DNA of 64,000 nucleotides from Achromobacter pulmonis (lineage in GTDB: Bacteria; Pseudomonadota; Gammaproteobacteria; Burkholderiales; Burkholderiaceae_B), in the NCBI RefSeq assembly GCF_902859765.1, contig NZ_CADIJV010000006.1, positions 1-64,000 of the forward strand, given 5' to 3'. A model generated the notes under the pieces. The model was not told the origin of the DNA and searched no databases. It was given only the letters and a program-made list of their open reading frames with translations. Below are positions 45,760-54,878 of this stretch, piece by piece. The position numbers and the translations under genes were made by a program. Every line of letters starts with the position of its first letter. Position 1 is the first letter of the stretch.

Positions 45760-46389
45760 TCAGCCCAGTTCGCGCAGGACAGCGCGCACCGGGCTGGCGT
45801 CAGCCTGGATCAAAGCCAGCGGCAGTGCGATCAATTCGTAATCGCCCTCCGGCACGTCATCGAGCACCAGGTTCTCCAGTACCCGCATGTCGTGCCGCAG
45901 AATCGTCTGATGGCTGTCCAGGGTCTTGCTGGAGGCGGGGTCGATGCTGGGGGTATCCAGCCCGATCAGCATGACGCCGCGCCCGGCCAGCCATTCGATG
46001 GTCTGGGGCGCGTAGGCCGAGAAATCGTCCGTCCACCAATCCTGCGCGGCATGCTTGGCGGTGCGCACCAGGATGCGCGGCGGCAGGTTGCCGGCGGCAT
46101 GGAGCAGGTGCTCGGGGGTGATCAGCGGGCCGCAGTCGATGGCATGAATGACGCGACAGGGGCCCAGGAAGGGTTCGAGCGGCACCGCGCCGATGGCGGG
46201 CGCGCCGTTCTGGTAGTGCAGGGGCGCATCGGCGTGCGCGCCCACGTGCGGCGACAGCGAGATTTCGCTGACGTTGACCGGACAGCCAGGCGCGAGCGAC
46301 CACTTCCATTCCTGGCGATACGGGGTATCGCCGGGAAACACGGGCGAGGCCGTGGAGACGGGAGGGGAGATATCCCACAGGCGTTTCAT
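45760..46389 (-). CDS. kynB: Arylformamidase (kynurenine formamidase)
   Basis: Hydrolyses N-formylkynurenine to kynurenine. The 209-residue protein starts [23 protein letters not shown] and has the metal motif [14 protein letters not shown] and [11 protein letters not shown], typical of bacterial KynB (PF04199). Transcribed ahead of kynA after a 75-bp interval occupied by the small reading frame. A candidate operator lies 44 bp upstream. Confidence 0.95.
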   Translation of the reverse strand: MKRLWDISPPVSTASPVFPGDTPYRQEWKWSLAPGCPVNVSEISLSPHVGAHADAPLHYQNGAPAIGAVPLEPFLGPCRVIHAIDCGPLITPEHLLHAAGNLPPRILVRTAKHAAQDWWTDDFSAYAPQTIEWLAGRGVMLIGLDTPSIDPASSKTLDSHQTILRHDMRVLENLVLDDVPEGDYELIALPLALIQADASPVRAVLRELG

Positions 46390-46432
46390 GGCAGGCGCGG
46401 GGTCGCGGGAATGGAGTCGTGAAAACGAAGAA

Positions 46433-46447
46433 TTAGGTTAAGCCTAA
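46433..46447. promoter_or_regulatory. Candidate operator TTAGG-N5-CCTAA upstream of kynB
   Basis: Perfect 5-bp inverted repeat with an AT-rich centre in the 106-bp region between kynB and radC. An Lrp-type regulator (KynR) is known for kyn genes in other proteobacteria; assignment to it is inference. Confidence 0.4.
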
Positions 46448-46495
46448 AGCAATCTGGCGTCGTAGTCTAACGAAATCCCGCAGCGCGCGCAGCCT

Positions 46496-47173
46496 TCAGA
46501 TGCGGCCGAGTTCCGCCATTGAGATGACCGCATCGCCGGCGACGATCAGGTGGTCGACCAGGGCCACGTCCACCAGCGCCAATGCCTGCTTCAAGTGGCG
46601 GGTGAATGTCTGGTCGGCGGCGCTCGGCTCGGCCAGCCCGGAAGGGTGGTTGTGGGCCACGATCAGCGCGGCGGCGTGGTGCCGCAGGGCCTCGCGCACG
46701 ACTTCGCGTGGATAGACCGAGGCCTGCGACAGGGTCCCGCGAGCCAGTTCGCCGCTGGCGATCAGCCGCAACTGGCTGTCCAGGTACAGGGCGATGCAGT
46801 GTTCGACCTGCCGATGGGCCAGCGTGACGCGGCAATATTGCTTCACCCGGGACGGATGGTCGAGCGTGCTGTCGCGGGCCAGTTCTTCTTCGGCGGCGCG
46901 CCTGGCCATTTCCAGGATCGCCGCCAGGGCGCAGGCCTTGGCGGTACCCAGCCCCGGCACCGTCAGCAGCTCTTCGGGCGTCGCCCCGAGCAGCCCGCGC
47001 AGACCGCGAAAACGGTCCAGCAATTGGCAGGACAGGTCGAGCACGTTCAGGCCCGGAACGCCCGTGCGCAGCGCGATGGCAAGCAATTCGGCATTTTGTA
47101 ACGCTGAAGCGCCCAGGCGCAGCAGGCGCTCCCGGGGACGGTCGGATTCAGGCACCCGCGCAGACAATTTCAT
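46496..47173 (-). CDS. radC: RadC-family (JAB/MPN) protein
   Basis: 225-residue RadC protein with an N-terminal helix-hairpin-helix region (LLTVPGLGTAKACAL) and the JAMM metal motif HNHPSGLAEPSAAD. Its biochemical role is unsettled; the old DNA-repair name is not well supported. ATG 47173 is preferred over TTG 47191. Divergent from the FKBP gene. Confidence 0.93.
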   Translation of the reverse strand: MKLSARVPESDRPRERLLRLGASALQNAELLAIALRTGVPGLNVLDLSCQLLDRFRGLRGLLGATPEELLTVPGLGTAKACALAAILEMARRAAEEELARDSTLDHPSRVKQYCRVTLAHRQVEHCIALYLDSQLRLIASGELARGTLSQASVYPREVVREALRHHAAALIVAHNHPSGLAEPSAADQTFTRHLKQALALVDVALVDHLIVAGDAVISMAELGRI

Positions 47174-47224
47174 AAGAGGCTCTAAAATCAAGGTTTATTT
47201 ACTGTCTGAATACGGTGGCAGATC

Positions 47225-47701
47225 TTGAGCATCGCCTCTAATGAAGTGAACGTTTTGGTCCGTCCGGACTCCTACCTGACGCTGCACTACCGCATCACCC
47301 TGGCCTCCGGTCCGGGCGAAGGCTCGGTGTTCACCGACACCTTCGACGGCCGTCCGGCAACGTTGCAGATGGGGAGCGGCCAATGGGCGCCGGGCCTGGA
47401 AGCCGCCTTGCTGGGCAAGGCCGAGGGCGACCGCTTCAGCGTCACCCTCGAGCCGGCCGACGCCTACGGCGAACGCAATCCCGAGCTGATCCAACGGGTC
47501 ACGCGCAAGATGCTCGCCGAGCATGCCGGCGCCGATGCCACGTTCGAACCGGGTGACCTGGTCGAATTCGCGGCGCCCAACGGCGGGCGCTATTCGGGCG
47601 TCCTGAAGGAAATCAACGAGGAATCGGCACTGTTCGATTTCAACCACCCGCTTGCGGGCGTCCGTTTGCGAGTCGATGTGGCCCTGCTGGGAGTCCTCTG
47701 A
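47225..47701 (+). CDS. fkpB: FKBP-type peptidyl-prolyl isomerase, SlpA type
   Basis: Cytoplasmic prolyl isomerase/chaperone of about 158 residues with [38 protein letters not shown] and the inserted flap typical of SlyD/SlpA. It lacks SlyD's His-rich tail. Start uncertain: TTG 47225 or GTG 47246; no ATG is available before the conserved region. It overlaps ispH by one base, the usual fkpB-ispH pairing. Confidence 0.92.
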   Translation: MSIASNEVNVLVRPDSYLTLHYRITLASGPGEGSVFTDTFDGRPATLQMGSGQWAPGLEAALLGKAEGDRFSVTLEPADAYGERNPELIQRVTRKMLAEHAGADATFEPGDLVEFAAPNGGRYSGVLKEINEESALFDFNHPLAGVRLRVDVALLGVL

Positions 47702-48684
47702 TGAGCCAGGCTGTTCCCGTCACCGCCGCCGATGCCGAAGTCCTGCTGGCGCAGCCGCGCGGCTTCTGTGCCGGCGTCGATCGCGCCATCGACATCGTCG
47801 AGCGCGCGCTCGAACTGCACGGCGCGCCGATCTACGTGCGCCACGAGATCGTCCACAACCGCTACGTGGTCGAGGACCTGCGCGCCAAGGGCGCGATCTT
47901 CATCGACGAGCTGGACGACGCGCCCACGGGCGCCATCGTGGTGTTTTCGGCCCATGGCGTGTCCAAGGCGGTGCGGGCCGAGGCCGAATCCCGCGGATTG
48001 CAGGTATTCGATGCCACCTGCCCGCTGGTGACCAAGGTGCATATCGAGGTGGCCCGCATGCGCGCGGCCGGCCGCGAAATCGTCATGATCGGCCATAAAG
48101 GCCATCCGGAAGTCGAGGGGACGCTGGGCCAGGCCCAGGGCGGCATGTATCTGGTCGAGACGGTCGAGGACGTGGCCGGCCTGCAGGTCACCGATCCGGA
48201 CAACCTGGCCTATGTGACGCAGACGACCCTGTCGGTGGATGACGCCGCCGCGGTCTCCAAGGCGCTCAAAGCGCGCTTTCCCGCCATCGTCGAACCCAAG
48301 AAAAGCGATATTTGCTATGCCACGCAGAACCGCCAGGACGCGGTCAAGGTGTTGGCGCCCGAGTGCGACCTGGTGCTGGTGGTGGGCAGCCCCAACAGCT
48401 CGAACTCCAATCGCTTGCGCGAAGTGGCCGACCGCAAAGGCGTGGCCTCCTACCTGGTTGACGGCGCGCACTCCATCGATCCGGCCTGGCTGGTTGGCCG
48501 CAAGCGCATCGGCGTCACCGCCGGCGCCTCGGCGCCCGAGGTCCTGGTGCAGCAGGTGATCGCGCGGGTCAAGGAACTGGGCGCGGTGTCGGTGCGCACC
48601 ATGCCGGGCCTGGAAGAGAACGTGGCGTTCCCCTTGCCCAAGGGCCTGTCGCGCAAGGTGGCGCAGACCGAATCGCTGGAATAG
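47701..48684 (+). CDS. ispH: 4-hydroxy-3-methylbut-2-enyl diphosphate reductase
   Basis: Last step of the MEP isoprenoid pathway. The 327-residue iron-sulfur enzyme has its three cluster cysteines in [24 protein letters not shown] and [11 protein letters not shown], plus the [12 protein letters not shown] histidine. Translationally coupled to the FKBP gene (TGATG). Confidence 0.97.
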   Translation: MSQAVPVTAADAEVLLAQPRGFCAGVDRAIDIVERALELHGAPIYVRHEIVHNRYVVEDLRAKGAIFIDELDDAPTGAIVVFSAHGVSKAVRAEAESRGLQVFDATCPLVTKVHIEVARMRAAGREIVMIGHKGHPEVEGTLGQAQGGMYLVETVEDVAGLQVTDPDNLAYVTQTTLSVDDAAAVSKALKARFPAIVEPKKSDICYATQNRQDAVKVLAPECDLVLVVGSPNSSNSNRLREVADRKGVASYLVDGAHSIDPAWLVGRKRIGVTAGASAPEVLVQQVIARVKELGAVSVRTMPGLEENVAFPLPKGLSRKVAQTESLE

Positions 48685-48725
48685 GCGCGGCGGACGTCGC
48701 GCGGAACGAGAATCGAGGAGACTCC

Positions 48726-49370
48726 ATGCAGTTGTACAGCTATTTCCGCAGTTCGGCCGCGTATCGCGTGCGCATCGCGCTGAACCTGAAGGGCCTGCCG
48801 TATGAATACCTGGCCGTGCATCTGTTGAAGGAAGGCGGCCAGCGGTTGTCGGCCGACTACCGCAAGGTCAATCCGACGGCGCTGGTCCCCACGCTGGTGG
48901 ATGGCGATACCGTCATCGGCCAGTCGCTGGCGATCATCGAGTACCTGGAGGAAACGCATCCGCAGGCGCCGCTGCTGCCGGCCGACGCGGCCGGCCGTGC
49001 GCGGGTGCGCGATCTGGCATTGGGTATCGCCTGCGATACCCACCCCTTGAACAACCTGCGCGTGCTGAAGTACCTGAAGCACACGCTCGGTGTGGATGAG
49101 GCTGCCAAGACGGCCTGGTATCAGCATTGGGTGCGCCAGGGGCTGGAAGCCCTGGAAGCGCAGTTGGCCGGCTCGGCCGCCACCGGCAAGTTCTGCCATG
49201 GCGACACGCCCACCATGGCCGATCTGTGCCTGGTGCCGCAAGTGGCCAACGCGCGTCGCTTCGACTGCGACCTGGGCGCCATGCCCACCGTGGTGCGCAT
49301 CGATACGGCCTGCCGCGAATTGCCGGCCTTTGACGCGGCCGCGCCGGGCAAGCAGCCCGACGCCGAATGA
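48726..49370 (+). CDS. maiA: Maleylacetoacetate isomerase (zeta-class GST)
   Basis: Isomerises maleylacetoacetate to fumarylacetoacetate with glutathione, normally in tyrosine or gentisate breakdown. The 214-residue protein starts MQLYSYFRSSAAYRVRIAL, containing the SSxxR active-site motif, and has a GST C-terminal domain with TPTMADLCLVPQV. No fumarylacetoacetase or homogentisate dioxygenase is adjacent. Confidence 0.93.
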   Translation: MQLYSYFRSSAAYRVRIALNLKGLPYEYLAVHLLKEGGQRLSADYRKVNPTALVPTLVDGDTVIGQSLAIIEYLEETHPQAPLLPADAAGRARVRDLALGIACDTHPLNNLRVLKYLKHTLGVDEAAKTAWYQHWVRQGLEALEAQLAGSAATGKFCHGDTPTMADLCLVPQVANARRFDCDLGAMPTVVRIDTACRELPAFDAAAPGKQPDAE

Positions 49371-49375
49371 AACAC

Positions 49376-49405
49376 GCGCCGGCCAGGGGTAGCCCTGGCC
49401 GGCGC
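49376..49405. terminator. Perfect 13-bp hairpin between convergent maiA and degQ-like gene
   Basis: GCGCCGGCCAGGG-GTAG-CCCTGGCCGGCGC. Very stable, shared by both strands, without a T tract. Confidence 0.6.
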
Positions 49406-49426
49406 CGCATCCTGGGTGGGGTCGAC

Positions 49427-50866
49427 TCAGCCCAGTTGCACCGGTACGAAGATCTTGTCTTCGCCGCGCTGCACCAGCAGGGCGACCGTCTTGCCGGCCT
49501 TGGACAACGCATCCTTGACCTGACCGATGTTGTGCACCGGCACGCCATTGAGCGACAGCAGCACGTCGCCGGCCTGGATGCCGGCCTTGGCGGCGGGGCC
49601 GGCCGACTGCTCGATCAACAGACCTTGCGTGCCGGAAGCCTCCTGTTCCTGGGGTGACAGCGGACGCAAGGCCAGGCCGAGCTGGCCTTTCTGCACCGCG
49701 CGGCTATCGCCGACGGTCAGGCTGTTGTCCTTCGGCATGCCGCCCAGCGTGGCCACCACTTCCTTGGGCGCGCCATTGCGCCACACGTCAAGCGTGATCT
49801 TCTCGCCAGGCGAGGCCAGCGTGATCAATGACGCCAGATCGCCCGACGACACGATCGTCCTGCCGTCGATCTTGCGCACCACGTCGCCGGGCTTCAGGCC
49901 GGCCTTTTCCGCCGCGCTACCCTTTTCGACGCTGGACACCAGGGCGCCCGAAGGCGTATCCAGCTTGAACGAATTGGCGAGGTCCTGGTTGACTTCCTGC
50001 ACCGTCACGCCCAGGCGCGCATGTTGCACCTTGCCATGCTCCAGGATCTGGTCCTTGATCTTGTAGGCGACGTCGATCGGGATCGAGAACGACAGGCCCT
50101 GGAAGCCGCCGGTACGGCTGTAGATCTGCGAATTGATGCCGACCACTTCTCCGCGGTCATTGAACAGCGGGCCGCCGGAGTTGCCGGGATTCACCGCCAC
50201 ATCGGTCTGGATGAAGGGCACCGAGGTGTCATCCGGCAGCGACCGGCCCTTGGCGCTGACGATGCCTGCGGTGGCGGTGTTTTCCAGGCCGTAGGGCGAG
50301 CCGATGGCCAGCACCCATTCGCCCACCTGCAACTGGTTCACGTTGCCGATTTTCACGACTGGCAGGTTCTTGGCGTCGATCTTGATCACGGCTACGTCGG
50401 TCTGCGGATCTGCGCCCAGCACTTTGGCGCGGAATTCGCGGCGGTCGGTAAGTTTGACGGTCACTTCCTTGGCGTCCTTCACCACGTGGGCGTTGGTCAG
50501 GATGATGCCGTCACTGCTGATGATGAAGCCGGAACCTTCGCCGCGCACCGGCACCTCGCGCGACGGCATGCCGCCGCGCGCGCCCGGAATCTGGCCGAAG
50601 AACTGGGCGAACGGGTCGTCCTCGTCGTCGGACACCTTGCGCGTGCCACTGATACTGATGTTGACCACGGCGGGGCCGTAGTCGCGGGTGATTTGCGCGA
50701 AATTGGGCGCGCCAGTCACGGGGGCGGGCGCGGCGGCGATCGCCGTGGGGGCGCTGGCCGCCATCGAAATGCCGCCGAATGCGGCGGTGGCGCCCGCGCC
50801 GCCAATCGCGCCGGCGGCCAGCAGCGCCAGCACCAGGCGCGAGGGTTTCATCTGCGAGGTCTTCAT
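49427..50866 (-). CDS. mucD: Periplasmic Do-family serine protease (DegQ/MucD)
   Basis: Envelope quality-control protease/chaperone, 479 residues. A signal peptide leads to the trypsin-like domain with His127 (TNAHVV), Asp157 (TDVAVIKID) and Ser230 (GNSGGPL), then two PDZ domains (about 265-355 and 385-475). ATG 50866 is chosen for its AGGAG site 6 nt upstream. It lies downstream of the two-component genes on the same strand, suggesting envelope-stress control as in similar loci. Confidence 0.94.
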   Translation of the reverse strand: MKTSQMKPSRLVLALLAAGAIGGAGATAAFGGISMAASAPTAIAAAPAPVTGAPNFAQITRDYGPAVVNISISGTRKVSDDEDDPFAQFFGQIPGARGGMPSREVPVRGEGSGFIISSDGIILTNAHVVKDAKEVTVKLTDRREFRAKVLGADPQTDVAVIKIDAKNLPVVKIGNVNQLQVGEWVLAIGSPYGLENTATAGIVSAKGRSLPDDTSVPFIQTDVAVNPGNSGGPLFNDRGEVVGINSQIYSRTGGFQGLSFSIPIDVAYKIKDQILEHGKVQHARLGVTVQEVNQDLANSFKLDTPSGALVSSVEKGSAAEKAGLKPGDVVRKIDGRTIVSSGDLASLITLASPGEKITLDVWRNGAPKEVVATLGGMPKDNSLTVGDSRAVQKGQLGLALRPLSPQEQEASGTQGLLIEQSAGPAAKAGIQAGDVLLSLNGVPVHNIGQVKDALSKAGKTVALLVQRGEDKIFVPVQLG

Positions 50867-50929
50867 GTCGGCTCCTGCGTTCATGTGTGGGACATGGCGC
50901 TATCTTCGGGCCTGACACTTAGGTGAATC

Positions 50930-52273
50930 TTAAGTTGGCGCTTGCTCGCGGGCAAAGGCAACCCTGACCCGCAGGCCCTGGCCCCCAGGGGCGTCATCGA
51001 GCGTGATGCTGGCGGCGTGGCGTTCGGCAATGGCGCGCGCGATCGCCAGCCCCAGGCCGCTGCCATGCTGGTGATTGCCCTCGACCCGGTAGAAACGGTC
51101 GAATACGCGGGTGCGTTCCGCGACCGGAATGCCCGGGCCGTTATCGTCGATCAGCAGCAGCGCCTGATCGCCCGGGGTGTCGATATGAATGTCGATGTGG
51201 CCGCCGGCAGGCGTGTATTTGATGGCGTTGTCGAGCAGATTGCGCGCCAGCAGCACCAGGTCGTCGCGGCGGCCGCGCACCCAGGCGCACGGCTCGCCAT
51301 GCAACGCCACGCCGATATCCCTGGCGTTGGCGCCGGGCAGGGTGTCCGACAGCGCCAGGCGCAGGACTTCGACCAAATCCACGGGCTCGGCCGGCGGCTG
51401 TTCAGCGCCTTTTTCATGGCGGGCCATCGACAGCAGTTGTTCCACCAGCCGGGTAGCGCGTTCGATGCCGGCGGCCAGGCGCTGTTCGGCGAGCTGGCGG
51501 CTGCCATCGTCACCGGCGCGTTGCAGTGCCCGCAGTTGCAGAGTCAATGCCGCCAGCGGCGACCGGAGTTCGTGCGCCGCATCGCCGACGAACTGCTTCT
51601 GCACGGCGAACGCGTCGCGCATGCGCGCCAGCAGCAGGTTCAACTCCTGCATCAGCGGCCGGATTTCGTCGGGCAGGTCGGGCACGTCAATGGGCGAGAG
51701 GTCCTCGGGCTGGCGATCCGCCACCTGGGCGCGGGCGCGCTTGACCGGACGCAGCGACCAGCTCACCACGCACCAGACGATCAGCATCAGCAGCGGAGCG
51801 GCGGCCGCGATCGGGGCGACGGTACGCCACGCCAGCGCCCCGGCCATGCGCTTGCGCACGGCCATGTCCTGGGCCACCTGGATCACCTGGAACGGGGTGG
51901 CCAGGGAGTACACGCGATAGGTGCTGCCCTCGACCTCGGTATCGGCGAATCCCAGCACGATCTGGTCGGGCAGGGGGCGGCGGGACCGCGAATTGAAGAC
52001 ACGCACGCCGTCCGGCGTCCAGATCTGGATGATCAGGTCGTCGGCCATTGGCGTGGCCGAGCCCTGGGCGTGCGAGGGGCCCATGCGCAACAGGCCATCG
52101 CCGGTGCCCAGCGACAGCGCGGTGCGCTGCAGCAGCGAGTCGAAGATGTCATCGGCCTGCTGCAGGGTGCTGCGATAGGCGATGGCGCCCTGCACCAGCG
52201 CGCCCACCGCGATCGCGGCGAGCAGGAAGAACAGCAGCCGGGCCCGCAGCGAATAGCTAAGCGGGATGCTCAT
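50930..52273 (-). CDS. Sensor histidine kinase (QseC/TctE-like)
   Basis: 447-residue inner-membrane sensor: first membrane helix at about 11-32, a periplasmic domain to about 150, second helix 152-174, HAMP-like region, then the H-box FVGDAAHELRSPLAAL (His234), N-box ARNLLDNAIKYTP and G-boxes DNGPGIP and GSGLGLAIA. Its start overlaps the regulator's stop by ATGA. Signal unknown. Confidence 0.94.
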   Translation of the reverse strand: MSIPLSYSLRARLLFFLLAAIAVGALVQGAIAYRSTLQQADDIFDSLLQRTALSLGTGDGLLRMGPSHAQGSATPMADDLIIQIWTPDGVRVFNSRSRRPLPDQIVLGFADTEVEGSTYRVYSLATPFQVIQVAQDMAVRKRMAGALAWRTVAPIAAAAPLLMLIVWCVVSWSLRPVKRARAQVADRQPEDLSPIDVPDLPDEIRPLMQELNLLLARMRDAFAVQKQFVGDAAHELRSPLAALTLQLRALQRAGDDGSRQLAEQRLAAGIERATRLVEQLLSMARHEKGAEQPPAEPVDLVEVLRLALSDTLPGANARDIGVALHGEPCAWVRGRRDDLVLLARNLLDNAIKYTPAGGHIDIHIDTPGDQALLLIDDNGPGIPVAERTRVFDRFYRVEGNHQHGSGLGLAIARAIAERHAASITLDDAPGGQGLRVRVAFAREQAPT

Positions 52274-52929
52274 GCTTTGGGAATGACATAGCCGACGCCT
52301 CTGACGTTCTGGATCAGGTTCTGCCCCAGTTTTTTGCGCAGGCCATGAATATAAACCTCAACCGCGTTGCTGCTGACGCTGTCCTTCCAGCTGTACAGCT
52401 TTTCCTCGAGTTGGGCGCGCGAGAAGATCATGCCGGGGCGGGCGATCAGCGGTTCCAGCACCGCCCATTCGCGCGCGGTCAGGGGGACCGGCGTGCCATC
52501 CACCGAGGCGGCGTGCGACTGGGGATCTATGGTGATGCCGTCGTGCTCGAAGATCGGTTCGGCGCGGCCCGCGCTGCGGCGGATCAGCGCGCGCATGCGG
52601 GCCAGCAGCTCGTCGACGTCGTAGGGCTTGACGATGTAGTCGTCGGCGCCGGCATCCAGGCCGGCGATGCGGTCGCTGACGGCATCGCGCGCGGTGGCGA
52701 TCAGCACCGGGGTGCGGTCCTTGCGTGCGCGCAATTCGCGCAGCAGCGCCAGGCCGTCGCGCCGGGGCAGTCCAAGGTCCAGCAGTACGAGATCATAGGG
52801 ATCGGTGCGCAAGGCCAGTTCGGCCGCGTGGCCGTCCCTGACCCAGTCGACGGCATAGTGCTCGGCGCGCAGGCAGTCCAGCACGCTTTCTCCGATCATG
52901 GTGTCGTCTTCGACGAGAAGGATGCGCAT
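52270..52929 (-). CDS. OmpR-family response regulator
   Basis: 219 residues: receiver domain with acidic pocket VEDD and phospho-acceptor Asp51 (LLDLGLP), conserved Lys in IVKPYD, then a winged-helix DNA-binding domain (about 125-219) ending VRGVGYVIPKA. First gene of an operon with the kinase and possibly the DegQ-like protease 63 bp farther on. QseB/TctD-like. Confidence 0.94.
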   Translation of the reverse strand: MRILLVEDDTMIGESVLDCLRAEHYAVDWVRDGHAAELALRTDPYDLVLLDLGLPRRDGLALLRELRARKDRTPVLIATARDAVSDRIAGLDAGADDYIVKPYDVDELLARMRALIRRSAGRAEPIFEHDGITIDPQSHAASVDGTPVPLTAREWAVLEPLIARPGMIFSRAQLEEKLYSWKDSVSSNAVEVYIHGLRKKLGQNLIQNVRGVGYVIPKA

Positions 52930-53037
52930 GATAGTTGTCGCCGTGAGGTTTCCAGATGATTGGATGCCTGGCGCGGGGCGGGAGTTCCCGGGGCGGGATG
53001 GGCGGGCTGGCGTAGGCGCGAGCCGGACCCGGAAATG

Positions 53038-53065
53038 AAAAAAGCAGCCCAGTGGGCTGCTTTTT
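53038..53065 (-). terminator. Terminator after tRNA-Thr
   Basis: AGCAGCCCA / TGGGCTGCT stem with a six-T tail on the minus strand, 7 bp past the tRNA 3' end. Confidence 0.85.
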
Positions 53066-53071
53066 GAATTC

Positions 53072-53147
53072 TGGTGCCGGCAATAGGAGTCGAACCTACG
53101 ACCTTCGCATTACGAATGCGCTGCTCTACCAACTGAGCTATGCCGGC
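53072..53147 (-). tRNA. thrT: tRNA-Thr (anticodon CGT)
   Basis: 76 nt with encoded CCA. Acceptor arms GCCGGCA/TGCCGGC, a normal D-loop (AGTTGGTAGA), anticodon loop TTCGTAA, and T-arm GGTTCGACTCC fold correctly. Confidence 0.95.
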
Positions 53148-53314
53148 AAGACCATTTGCTTCATTTCCGGCAAGCCGGCACTGCAAGCAAAACATCTCTG
53201 TTTTCGCAGTTCTTGCCCGGTTTTATGGGGCCTGATCTGGAAAGACCGAAATCATATCAGAGTTTTTTCTGCTTGGGAAACTTGGCGCTGCAGCGGGGCG
53301 AAAAAGCGCCGGAT

Positions 53315-53343
53315 TTGCACAGTTCGAATTTTTCCTTCATAAT
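53315..53343 (+). promoter_or_regulatory. Promoter of tRNA-Asn
   Basis: TTGCAC (53315-53320), 17-bp spacer, CATAAT (53338-53343), 16 bp before the mature tRNA 5' end. Confidence 0.75.
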
Positions 53344-53359
53344 CTCGTTTCTTAGCAGT

Positions 53360-53435
53360 TCCCCGATAGCTCAGTCGGTAGAGCGACGGACTGTTAATCC
53401 GCAGGTCGCTGGTTCGAGCCCAGCTCGGGGAGCCA
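53360..53435 (+). tRNA. asnT: tRNA-Asn (anticodon GTT)
   Basis: 76 nt with encoded CCA. Acceptor TCCCCGA/TCGGGGA, D-loop AGTCGGTAGA, anticodon loop CTGTTAA, T-arm GGTTCGAGCCC. Confidence 0.96.
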
Positions 53436-53444
53436 AAGATTTCA

Positions 53445-53474
53445 GGGCCACTCACGCAAGTGAGTGGCCCTTTT
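53445..53474 (+). terminator. Terminator after tRNA-Asn
   Basis: Perfect 11-bp stem GGGCCACTCAC/GTGAGTGGCCC with GCAA tetraloop and four T. Confidence 0.88.
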
Positions 53475-53541
53475 GGTTTTTGCTGTGCGGCGGCGGAGGG
53501 CTGCGCTGCGAGGTTTTCTGCGCCATATTCCAATCTGGATT

Positions 53542-53556
53542 TGTTATGTAATAACA
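53542..53556. promoter_or_regulatory. Zur-type box upstream of the COG0523 genes
   Basis: TGTTAT-GTA-ATAACA, a perfect inverted repeat resembling zinc uptake regulator boxes of beta- and gamma-proteobacteria, 24 bp before the ATG. It predicts de-repression when zinc is scarce. Confidence 0.7.
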
Positions 53557-53580
53557 TTTCTATTTTTGGGTGAGGCAATC

Positions 53581-54849
53581 ATGCGGATGGAACAAGGGGG
53601 TGTCGGCGGGAGCCCGGGTGCGGCGATGGATTCGGATGGGCGGCGGCGGGCGGACGGCCGCCTGCCGGTGACGGTGTTGTCCGGCTTTCTGGGCGCGGGC
53701 AAGACCACCTTGCTCAATCACGTGCTGAACAACCGCGAGGGACGCCGGGTGGCGGTCATCGTCAACGATATGTCGGAGGTGAACATCGACGCCAGGCTGG
53801 TGCGCGAAGGCGGCGCGGCGTTGTCGCGCGCCGATGAGAAGCTGGTGGAAATGAGCAACGGCTGCATCTGTTGTACCTTGCGCGAAGACCTGCTGATAGA
53901 GATCCGGCGGCTGGCGGCGCAGGGGCGCTTCGATTACTTGCTGATCGAGTCCACCGGCATCTCGGAGCCCTTGCCGGTGGCTGAGACCTTCACTTTCCGC
54001 GATGAGGATGGCGCCAGCCTGTCCGACGTGGCGCGGCTGGACACCATGGTGACAGTGGTGGACGCCTTCAATTTCCTGCGTGACTACGCCAGCCAGGACA
54101 GCTTGGCCGCGCGTGGCGAGACCCTGGGCGACGAAGACCGGCGCACCGTGGTAGACCTGTTGATCGAGCAGGTGGAGTTCTGCGATGTCATGGTGCTGAA
54201 CAAGACCGATCTGGTCCCGCCGGATGAGCTGGCGCGGCTGGAGGCCATTCTGCGCAAGCTCAATCCGCGTGCCGATATCGTGCGTGGCGAATTCGGCAGG
54301 GTGCCGCTGGCGCGGGTGCTGGATACCGGGCGCTTCGATTTCGACGCGGCGGCCCAGGCGCCCGGCTGGTTGCGCGAACTGCGTGGTCAGCACACGCCGG
54401 AAACGCAGGAATACGGCATCGGCAGTTTCGTGTTCCGTGCCCGACGGCCCTTCCATCCCCAGCGTCTGTGGGACTGGATACACCAGGAATGGCCTGGCGT
54501 GGTGCGTTCCAAGGGGTATTTCTGGCTGGTGACGCGCCCGGCGTACGCGGCGTCCTGGTCGCAGGCTGGTCCGGTTACGCGCCATGGCGCGGCGGGCTAT
54601 TGGTGGGCGGCGCTGCCTCGTGAGCGCTGGCCGGAAGATGCCGAATCGCGCGCCCGCATTGTTGCCGACTGGGACCCCGTCTATGGCGACCGCTGCCAGG
54701 AATTGGTGCTGATCGGCATCGGCATGGATGAGGCGCTGTTGCGGGCGCATCTGCAGGCTTGCCTGATGACGCAGGAGGAAATGACCCGCCCGGCGGCCGA
54801 ATTGGCTACGATTCCGGATCCGTTCCCCGCGTGGGGAGCGTTGCAATAG
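53581..54849 (+). CDS. COG0523 GTPase, ZigA/CobW-like zinc metallochaperone
   Basis: Predicted zinc-transfer GTPase of 422 residues. G1 is GFLGAGKT (35-42), the metal motif CxCC is in [11 protein letters not shown] (Cys95, 97, 98), and [13 protein letters not shown] and LNKTDL follow; the C-terminal CobW_C domain extends to the end. ATG 53581 is used because the reading frame upstream crosses the tRNA terminator. The Zur box and the following paralogue suggest a zinc-starvation role. Confidence 0.92.
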   Translation: MRMEQGGVGGSPGAAMDSDGRRRADGRLPVTVLSGFLGAGKTTLLNHVLNNREGRRVAVIVNDMSEVNIDARLVREGGAALSRADEKLVEMSNGCICCTLREDLLIEIRRLAAQGRFDYLLIESTGISEPLPVAETFTFRDEDGASLSDVARLDTMVTVVDAFNFLRDYASQDSLAARGETLGDEDRRTVVDLLIEQVEFCDVMVLNKTDLVPPDELARLEAILRKLNPRADIVRGEFGRVPLARVLDTGRFDFDAAAQAPGWLRELRGQHTPETQEYGIGSFVFRARRPFHPQRLWDWIHQEWPGVVRSKGYFWLVTRPAYAASWSQAGPVTRHGAAGYWWAALPRERWPEDAESRARIVADWDPVYGDRCQELVLIGIGMDEALLRAHLQACLMTQEEMTRPAAELATIPDPFPAWGALQ

Positions 54850-54878
54850 CGAGGGCGGGGCGAAAGCCTGCGAGGAAG

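Noticed and set aside
52896-53195. Minus-strand frame containing GIAQLVEQRIRNAKVVGSTPIAG
   Set aside because: This is the well-known false protein produced by translating a tRNA gene, here tRNA-Thr.
53252-53578. Minus-strand frame containing SWARTSDLRINSPSLYRLSYRG
   Set aside because: Translation artefact of tRNA-Asn.
53464-53580. Upstream extension of the first COG0523 protein
   Set aside because: It would start in the tRNA-Asn terminator and run through the Zur box; ATG 53581 fits the family start.
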